Below are positions 43,108 to 47,831 of a stretch of 47,831 nucleotides of DNA, piece by piece. Positions within the stretch are counted from its first letter, which is position 1, and every line of letters begins with the position of its first letter. The position numbers were made by a program, and so were the translations under genes. The notes under the pieces were generated by a model. It was not told where the DNA came from. It made no database searches and saw only the letters and a program-made list of their open reading frames with translations. The DNA is from a virus. The DNA lies in IMG/VR virus record IMGVR_UViG_3300042868_000789, positions 1-47,831 of that record; one strand, given 5' to 3'.

Positions 43108-43542
43108 GTGCTGTGGACGTATCAAAATCAACCTGTAGAAGAGATTCCAGAAGGCTATATTGGCTTTGTGTATCTTATTACGAATCTACAAACCGGACAA
43201 AAATACATAGGCAAAAAACTAGCACAGTTTAAACGCACCAAACCACCACTCAAAGGCAAAAAACTTAAAAGAAGAAGTGTAGTAGAAAGCGATTGGCGCG
43301 ACTACTATGGTTCATCTGATAGGCTCAATGCAGATGTCCAAGCACTAGGTCCGGAAAATTTCACAAGAGAAATACTATATCTTTGCATGTCCAAGGCAGA
43401 AATGTCATATCTGGAGGCAAGAGAACAGTTTGAACGCAGAGTACTGGAAAGCGATGACTACTATAACGGTATTATCAACGTTAGAGTAGGCGGTTCAAAC
43501 ATACTTAGGCAACGGCTGTTAGAACAATCTAAGGCAAAATAA
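43108..43542 (+). CDS. GIY-YIG endonuclease, SegE-like
   Basis: A 144-aa protein. GFVYLITNLQTGQKYIGKK (from about residue 19) is the GIY-YIG core in variant form, followed by SDWRDYYGSSD and a helical C-terminus with a catalytic-type Glu region (MSYLEAREQFERRVL) and a final YNGIINVRVGG block, as in T4 SegE-type free-standing endonucleases. Such enzymes cut DNA in related phages lacking them and move by gene conversion. Start is GTG at 43108 (4 nt after the previous stop); no in-frame ATG lies before the core. No clear ribosome site. It stands immediately before the gene-free region with RNA-like structure. Confidence 0.82.
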   Translation: MLWTYQNQPVEEIPEGYIGFVYLITNLQTGQKYIGKKLAQFKRTKPPLKGKKLKRRSVVESDWRDYYGSSDRLNADVQALGPENFTREILYLCMSKAEMSYLEAREQFERRVLESDDYYNGIINVRVGGSNILRQRLLEQSKAK

Positions 43543-43915
43543 AGCGGTTTTTGGCTTGCACTGGCTTATATCAAGTGTCTAAGAACAACTGGACCTCGGG
43601 TCTCAGGGACGGAAATCTGTGCCGCAACAGTACTCAGCAACTATCCTTAACAGGACGTAGATCGGATATGCCTACATACAACCGGTTTTGCTGTTTAAGA
43701 CAATTATAAAAGGCTAAAAGAGGGGAAATACGCCCCACGTATACACGCATGTTAGCGTATGTTTGTATACCGCCGTCATATAAGACAGCACGATTAGGTA
43801 CCGGATGACCGCCTAAGCAAGTAGAAATACTATAGTGCCAACGCTAAGTGAACTGCTCAACTCAGATAATGTTCAAAATAACTTTGCCCGCCAGGGCGAA
43901 GTGTGACTACACAAT
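43543..43915 (+). ncRNA. candidate structured non-coding RNA (unknown class)
   Basis: No open frame of note on either strand; instead many helices are visible: 43591-43595/43599-43603 with loop TCG; an 8-bp stem CTTAACAG (43646-43653) with CTGTTTAAG (43691-43699, one bulge) closing a multibranch region; GGGG/CCCC (43722-43725/43733-43736); 43739-43750/43759-43770 with one internal loop; TTAGG/CCTAA (43794-43798/43812-43816) with inner CGG/CCG; AGTA-GAAA-TACT with a GNRA-type tetraloop (43820-43831); and a 9-bp GC-rich stem 43881-43889/43894-43902. The strand is assumed from the flanking genes. I cannot match it to tmRNA, RNase P, a tRNA or a group I core. Ends are approximate. Confidence 0.5.
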
Positions 43916-43926
43916 CTAGATAATAT

Positions 43927-44042
43927 TTAATGTGCTTCGCACTTAATAAATTCCTATAATTAATAAAAGAAGTCGAATAGTTCGAGCGCAAGCGAAGAAC
44001 AGATGAACGTAGTTCATCTATATTGATACTAAATATTGTATC
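43927..44042 (+). promoter_or_regulatory. hairpin-rich leader of the 312-aa gene
   Basis: Four consecutive hairpins precede the ribosome site AAGGAT: TTAAtGTGC-ttc-GCACTTAA (43927-43946, one bulge); GTTC...GAAC (43980-44000) enclosing GC-GCAA-GC with GA/GAA internal loop; a perfect 8-bp AGATGAAC-GTA-GTTCATCT (44001-44019); and GATAC/GTATC (44025-44042). A TATAAT at 43955-43960 could be a -10, but no -35 is at a suitable distance. The region may control stability or translation of the mRNA. Confidence 0.45.
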
Positions 44043-44058
44043 TTAAGGATAGAAGTGA

Positions 44059-44997
44059 ATGAAAGCGATAGAAATTCTTTCTGAAAATAAACAGATTGCT
44101 GAAGGGCCTGCTGGTATGCTAGGACAAGCCGCGAAGCGTATTGGTGCAGCCGCATTAAGTGCCGCTGGATTAAAGACATGGGCTGGGCAATTAGACAGTA
44201 AAGCAGATGTTGGACAATTTGCTAATCGTTATTATAAAGAATATCAAAGATATTTGAGAACTGCTGGTCGTCCTGAAGCCGAAGCAACACTCGGTGATCT
44301 CAAAGACTTTATGTTGAAGAACGGCATTCCTACACAAAATGTACCGCCTAACCTCACTGGCAGTGCTGACAAAGATTCAGTGTTTGCTATTCTTAATAAA
44401 ACTGCACAAGAATATATTAAAGGTTCTGGTGGTGCTGGAGGCGCTGTAGCCTCCACAGCAGGTGCTGGTGGTAATACTGCGACACAGACTGCACCACAGT
44501 CAACTCAGCCTAATCAAGCACAACAGTCAACTCCTGGCGCACAAGCACCTAATACACAAACACCTACAAATCCGTCAAATCAGCCATTTAATATTCCTGC
44601 ATTGTTACAAGTTATTCCGCAGATGAATAAGAAAGATCTTAAGAAGATTGTTTTGGCTGCGCAAACAGCATTGCAAAATCCTGCCGCGGCCTCTAAAACT
44701 GCCGCAACAACTACTGCACCTGTTAATACCAGCAATATGACTCCTGCACAAATTCGTGCAACTAAACAAGCACAGGCTGCAAATGCGGCACAGGCACAAA
44801 TGAAAGCCAATCCTGCGCCATCAACACCTGTTGCACAAACACCTGCACAGATAAGGGCTGAAAAACAGAAAGCGGCAGCGGCTAATGCACAGAATCAAAT
44901 GGCTAATCCAAAACCAGCGGCTGCACCTGCTCCTCAATCCAGCGTTAAAGTTTCTGCGCCGCGACGAGGCCGTAGACGAGTAGCAGTGGCCGTTTAA
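44059..44997 (+). CDS. putative packaged internal/head protein with prohead-protease site
   Basis: A 312-aa protein. The N-terminus MKAIEILSENKQIAEGPAG resembles the capsid-targeting sequences of T4 internal proteins (MKTYQEFIAEA...), and I13-A-E15/G16 fits the gp21 protease rule (I/L)xE before a small residue. A folded domain of about 100 residues (YYKEYQRYLRTAGR, LKDFMLKNGIPT) follows. After this comes a low-complexity Gln/Pro/Thr/Ala-rich part with a twice-repeated TPAQIRA-x-KQ block and a basic end (PRRGRRR). Packaging in the head with DNA is inferred. AAGGAT is the ribosome site, and the 3' end overlaps the stop of the convergent gene by 3 nt. Confidence 0.6.
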   Translation: MKAIEILSENKQIAEGPAGMLGQAAKRIGAAALSAAGLKTWAGQLDSKADVGQFANRYYKEYQRYLRTAGRPEAEATLGDLKDFMLKNGIPTQNVPPNLTGSADKDSVFAILNKTAQEYIKGSGGAGGAVASTAGAGGNTATQTAPQSTQPNQAQQSTPGAQAPNTQTPTNPSNQPFNIPALLQVIPQMNKKDLKKIVLAAQTALQNPAAASKTAATTTAPVNTSNMTPAQIRATKQAQAANAAQAQMKANPAPSTPVAQTPAQIRAEKQKAAAANAQNQMANPKPAAAPAPQSSVKVSAPRRGRRRVAVAV

Positions 44998-45182
44998 AAG
45001 AACGGCATCTGTGTTTTTTTAGTAGTTTCTAAATTGTCTTTAATGATGTCTGAGATGATGACTCTGTCATCATATGTCAAGGCAAACCCTTCATCAATGG
45101 TCACACTACCGCGCATGTACCAACACAGCCTGAATATCTCGTTTTTGATTTCTTTAACTTGATTATCAAGCCCCTTAATCAT
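44994..45182 (-). CDS. small conserved-looking protein downstream of gp26
   Basis: A 62-aa protein: helical start MIKGLDNQVKEIKNEIFRLCWYMRGS, then DEGFALTYDDRVIISDIIKDNLE and a PFF end. I have the impression that similar short proteins accompany gp26 in marine T4-like phages, but cannot name it. It follows gp26 after 35 nt and likely shares its late transcript. In T4 the neighbour of 26 is 51, a hub assembly factor; this ORF is far shorter and equivalence is unproven. Its stop lies within the stop region of the convergent 312-aa gene. Confidence 0.65.
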   Translation of the reverse strand: MIKGLDNQVKEIKNEIFRLCWYMRGSVTIDEGFALTYDDRVIISDIIKDNLETTKKTQMPFF

Positions 45183-45202
45183 GTCTAGTGCTTCATTCAG
45201 AC

Positions 45203-45220
45203 TAAGGCTAAGGAGCCTTA
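45203..45220 (-). other. 7-bp hairpin at the gp26 stop codon
   Basis: TAAGGCT (45203-45209) and AGCCTTA (45214-45220) are perfectly complementary with a 4-nt loop. On the minus strand the hairpin includes the TAA stop of gp26 and lies just before the small 62-aa gene. No T-run follows, so it is not a standard terminator; it may limit or couple translation. Confidence 0.45.
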
Positions 45221-46075
45221 CGCGAAAAAATTTGAACTGTCCAATGTAATAGGTACTTCAAATTCTGCTGCCGCACCCTTTTCGATTTCTTCTGGAGAAG
45301 AACGTACTTTAAAAGGTTCAATGTTGAATTTCTTTTTTTGCTCGTCTAAGTGCGCAATGATACTTTTTAGTATATCTTTGTCTGCATTGTTGACAAATTC
45401 TTGAATAAACGCAGGATCATCTACTGTACCTTCGGGTGTAATCACAGACATAATACCGGAACTCACCATGTTGATAGTAATTTCTGTTAATTTTCTAAAA
45501 CTCACAGCAAACTTTTCAAGTTTGTCTGCATCGTCTAACTTGTCATCGTTAACAATTTGAATTATACGTTGCTCTTCTAAACTACGAGTAGAATTTTTAG
45601 TAAACTCTGCATAGTTTAACGGACGTATTCTAACTTCAAACGTATCATCGATTTTACAAACAGTGTCAAATGTAGAATTAATCAGTTTATCCAATACTAA
45701 TCTTAAATCAGTTTCGTAGGTGCGCTCTTCGTCTAAGCCTGGAATCATGGCATTGACATCCAACATCTCTCCGTAGGTAGCAATACGTATTGCTACCAGT
45801 ATAGCATCAAGATCAATGCTAGGAACTTTCCAAGCATCTTTAATATTGGGTATACAACTTTGGATTATATCTACAGTTGCCTGACCGTTCATTAACGCAT
45901 CAGGTGTTTTCATTACAATTTCATCTTTTGCAGTCATAGAGTACACAGGGTATTCTCCGTTTTCTGTTTTCTCCAATGCTCCTTCAGGATAGAAATTTCC
46001 TGAACTAGGCAATCTAAGATATATTTTAGGTTGTCTAAAATACTTGTGCAAAGGATTTTGTCTGATATTTTCCAC
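45218..46075 (-). CDS. 26: baseplate hub protein gp26-like
   Basis: A 285-aa protein with the T4 baseplate hub (gp26-type) pattern: IYLRLPSSGNFYPEGALE, YSMTAKDEIVMKTPDALMNGQATVDIIQSCIPNIKDAW, IDLDAILVAIRIATYGEML. T4 gp26 is 208 aa; the C-terminal extension here (DEQKKKFNIEPFKV onward) is helical and charged. The family shares features with tail assembly chaperones made before the tape measure, which fits the divergent tape-measure-like gene next door. Start is GTG at 46075 with GGAG 9 nt upstream, and a perfect TATAAATA late promoter lies 35-42 nt upstream. Confidence 0.85.
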   Translation of the reverse strand: MENIRQNPLHKYFRQPKIYLRLPSSGNFYPEGALEKTENGEYPVYSMTAKDEIVMKTPDALMNGQATVDIIQSCIPNIKDAWKVPSIDLDAILVAIRIATYGEMLDVNAMIPGLDEERTYETDLRLVLDKLINSTFDTVCKIDDTFEVRIRPLNYAEFTKNSTRSLEEQRIIQIVNDDKLDDADKLEKFAVSFRKLTEITINMVSSGIMSVITPEGTVDDPAFIQEFVNNADKDILKSIIAHLDEQKKKFNIEPFKVRSSPEEIEKGAAAEFEVPITLDSSNFFA

Positions 46076-46088
46076 GATTTTTAACTCC

Positions 46089-46096
46089 GATAAATA
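46089..46096 (+). promoter_or_regulatory. T4-late-like promoter (GATAAATA), rightward
   Basis: CCGATAAATA on the plus strand, about 50 nt before the ATG of the tape-measure-like gene. It shares CGATAAATA with two leftward late motifs of the window. Confidence 0.6.
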
Positions 46097-46101
46097 AAAT
46101 A

Positions 46102-46122
46102 GCGCATAGTATTTATATGCGC
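46102..46122. repeat. inverted repeat around the leftward late promoter
   Basis: GCGCATA (46102-46108) and TATGCGC (46116-46122) are perfect inverted repeats with a 7-nt spacer; the spacer and right arm hold most of the TATAAATA motif. TATGCGCATA (46116-46125) is itself a palindrome. It may be an operator or an RNA hairpin in rightward transcripts. Confidence 0.5.
46110..46117 (-). promoter_or_regulatory. T4 late promoter, perfect TATAAATA, for gp26
   Basis: The minus strand reads GCATATAAATACTATGCGC, an exact match to the T4 late consensus octamer, 35 nt upstream of the GTG start of gp26. Confidence 0.75.
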
Positions 46123-46144
46123 ATATTTTGGGTGAAAAATTATT

Positions 46145-47831
46145 ATGGCTGAAGTCACTGGTGAATTAGGCGGGCAACCGATTTTGTTAGAAAATGCCGC
46201 AACTGAAGCAACACTGTATGCGTTGCTTCAAGCCACTTTGGCCACTAATTCAAATAAAAGTGAAGCAGCCAAAATACAAAGAGCATATGAAGAAGCACTA
46301 AAACGTACAACTAAAGAACAACAAAAAAATCTTGAACAAAATAACAAAAATCGAAAATCCATAGCCGAGGAAATAGAACGCAGAGATCAACTTAACAAAC
46401 GCATAGAAGAAGAAAAAGAAAAACGAAAAAAATTCATGGATGGTCTTAGAGACGTAGTCGGCGTCTTAAACAGCATTGGGAATGTCATAGGCAAAACTCT
46501 TAACTTTGCGTTCAGTTCTGCAACACCTAAAGTTACTGATTTTACTGATGCACTTAGCGGCATCCCAATAATTGGGCCAATTATTGGTGCTGTGGGCAAA
46601 GCCATGCAGGAACAGATAGACATGTTCAGGAAATTAAGTACAGTTGGTGCAGATTTTGGCAGTGGTATTAACACTATGAGAGACATGGCTGCTCGTGCCG
46701 GGTTGCCATTAGAAGTGTTTGTAAAAGCCATTACTGAAAACAGTTCAGCACTGGCACAACTAGGTGGAAATACCACTGCTGGTGCTAAAATTTTTACTGC
46801 GGTTAACAAAAGTCTACAAGGACCATTTCAACAAGGTTTAGCAAGATTAGGATTCAGCATGGAAGAAACTGCTGACTTGACCGCAGGGTATCTTGCAATG
46901 CAGACTCGTCTTGGTCGTGCTCAAAACATGAACCAGAATGAATTAAATGAAAGCACTAAAGAACATTTGTTACAGTTAGATATGCTGTCCCGTGTGCATG
47001 GTATGACTCGCCAAGAAGCCCAAAAAGCGTTGGCTGAACAAATGTCGGATAAGCGATTAAAATTATTTTATCGACAACTCGGCTCAATGGGAAAAGAAAC
47101 ACAATCGTTCATGGCAGCACTGAGTAAGGTTCCTGAGGTAGGCAAAGATTATGCAGACGCTATGGCCGATTTAATGCTGAACAACGGTGTACCTAGTGCC
47201 AGCAATGACTTGGCCATGGACATAGCAAGGAATTCTCCTGCATTGGTGAAACTGTCAATGCAATTAAGGAAAGGCACAGTATCTCAAGAAGAAGCCAATA
47301 AAGTTATTAGAGAAGAGTCCATAAGAATGGGTAAATTGATGGAAACAACCGGTGTCACTACTGGACAAATGTTAAATCTAAATAGCAAAACTGGCCTAGC
47401 CGCGTCCACTATGATAGGACTTGACAAATTTGGTCAAGAAGCGGCCGCCGCCCAAGTTGCTCAAGGCAAAGCATTAAAAGACACAAGTAAAAACATGTTA
47501 AATCTTGACAAACAATTAATGGCCCTACGAGAACAACTGTTAAAGGCATTAATGCCAGTGTTTAAATTAGTTGCTGATAACATTCAAAAAGTAATACCTG
47601 CTCTTACTAGATTTTTAGAACAGTTTGTAGCCATACTCAACGGTCCTGGAGGAGTTGCTGCCGCATTGAATTTTGCTTTTAAAAAGTTAGGAGAATTAGT
47701 CGCTCCAGCATTCAAAGCAATATTATCTGAAATGTTTACCAGCCCGTGGACGTATGCAGCATTAGGTGCAGGATTTTTAGCACTGTTCGGATCGACAATA
47801 GTACAAATGGCCTTGGCCCGTGCTATTATGA
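46145..47831 (+). CDS. tape-measure-like tail protein (gp29-type), C-terminus beyond window
   Basis: An open frame of 562 codons from ATG at 46145 to the right edge. The first 100 residues are highly charged and coiled-coil-like (AYEEALKRTTKEQQKNLEQNNKN, EIERRDQLNKRIEEEKEKRKK). Then come Gly/Ala-rich amphipathic segments (SGIPIIGPIIGAVGKAMQEQ, LPLEVFVKAITENSSALAQLGGN), and near residue 533 a hydrophobic helix that could span a membrane (YAALGAGFLALFGSTIVQMA). This is the pattern of tail tape-measure proteins, which set tail length and pass into the host membrane during injection. It lies opposite gp26, a hub/chaperone-type gene. T4 gene 29 equivalence is probable, not proven. Confidence 0.75.
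   Translation, partial: MAEVTGELGGQPILLENAATEATLYALLQATLATNSNKSEAAKIQRAYEEALKRTTKEQQKNLEQNNKNRKSIAEEIERRDQLNKRIEEEKEKRKKFMDGLRDVVGVLNSIGNVIGKTLNFAFSSATPKVTDFTDALSGIPIIGPIIGAVGKAMQEQIDMFRKLSTVGADFGSGINTMRDMAARAGLPLEVFVKAITENSSALAQLGGNTTAGAKIFTAVNKSLQGPFQQGLARLGFSMEETADLTAGYLAMQTRLGRAQNMNQNELNESTKEHLLQLDMLSRVHGMTRQEAQKALAEQMSDKRLKLFYRQLGSMGKETQSFMAALSKVPEVGKDYADAMADLMLNNGVPSASNDLAMDIARNSPALVKLSMQLRKGTVSQEEANKVIREESIRMGKLMETTGVTTGQMLNLNSKTGLAASTMIGLDKFGQEAAAAQVAQGKALKDTSKNMLNLDKQLMALREQLLKALMPVFKLVADNIQKVIPALTRFLEQFVAILNGPGGVAAALNFAFKKLGELVAPAFKAILSEMFTSPWTYAALGAGFLALFGSTIVQMALARAIM

Noticed and set aside
43543-43915. Group I intron in the gene-free stretch
   Set aside because: CAACTATCC and ACTATAGTGCC resemble fragments of the conserved P7 strands, but they do not pair with each other in a P7-like way. 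No interrupted gene flanks the region, so a group I core cannot be supported.
43949-43960. TATAAT as promoter for the 312-aa gene
   Set aside because: No recognisable -35 hexamer at 15-19 nt; kept only as a remark in the leader entry.
43975-44005. tRNA or tmRNA-like T-arm (TTCGAGCGC)
   Set aside because: No matching acceptor stem, anticodon arm or CCA end; the segment is explained by a local GTTC/GAAC hairpin.
44580-44810. Cys/Ala-rich minus-strand open frames within the head-protein gene
   Set aside because: They are mirror frames of an Ala/Gln-rich repeat region, without ribosome site or sensible composition.
46387-46809. 140-aa minus-strand open frame
   Set aside because: It is antisense to the coding-like, open plus-strand frame of the tape-measure-like protein, which has a proper start and continues to the edge.
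1-47831. CRISPR arrays, IS elements, attachment sites
   Set aside because: No regularly spaced direct repeats, transposase or integrase genes were seen.

Overview
This window is part of a T4-like (Straboviridae/Kyanoviridae-type) myovirus genome. The evidence is a set of recognisable T4 core genes: baseplate wedge 53, 25 and 6; hub 5 and 26; late sigma factor 55; recombination nuclease 46/47; a tape-measure-like protein; and collar-type tail fibres. The sequence is AT-rich. The sequence style (gp46 with an extended P-loop, gp55 with a long insertion, N-terminally related collar/fibre paralogues, a SegE-like GIY-YIG endonuclease, a phage radical SAM protein) resembles marine T4-like phages of cyanobacteria or SAR11. 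The host cannot be read directly from the window. No tRNA, integrase, IS element or CRISPR array was seen.

Layout from left to right: (1) 1-8014, minus strand: eleven tightly overlapping genes (two SGNH-hydrolase-like, two VAIC-x-SGQLRT paralogues, a GDPD-like phosphodiesterase, a radical SAM protein, three glycosyltransferase-like proteins, two unknowns). They follow a perfect-consensus sigma70 promoter (TTGACA-17-TATAAT) that overlaps a long dyad containing the Shine-Dalgarno. (2) 8078-15494, minus: fibre/collar genes, three sharing an N-terminal module. (3) 15517-39055, minus: baseplate block (structural protein, 53, a 1074-aa protein with an N-terminal muralytic-like domain, a lysozyme-less gp5, 25, an enlarged 6, and a giant 4596-aa protein). 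T4-late-like ATAAATA motifs precede several of these genes. (4) 39138-43542, plus: early/replication block 55-47-46-unknown-GIY-YIG with sigma70-like promoters. (5) 43543-44058: a 516-nt gene-free stretch full of short helices, a candidate structured RNA plus a hairpin-rich leader. (6) 44059-44997, plus: a protein that looks like a packaged internal protein with a prohead-protease site. (7) 44994-46075, minus: a small ORF and gp26. (8) 46145-47831, plus: a tape-measure-like protein cut by the window edge, divergent from gp26 with interleaved late promoters.

How it fits together: the gp55 sigma factor is expressed from an early-type promoter and would activate the ATAAATA promoters in front of the tail, baseplate and fibre genes. 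The left-hand sugar/surface operon instead carries a host-type promoter, so it is probably expressed early even though it lies directly downstream of late fibre genes. The dyad at 8022-8058 could keep late read-through transcripts from being translated there.
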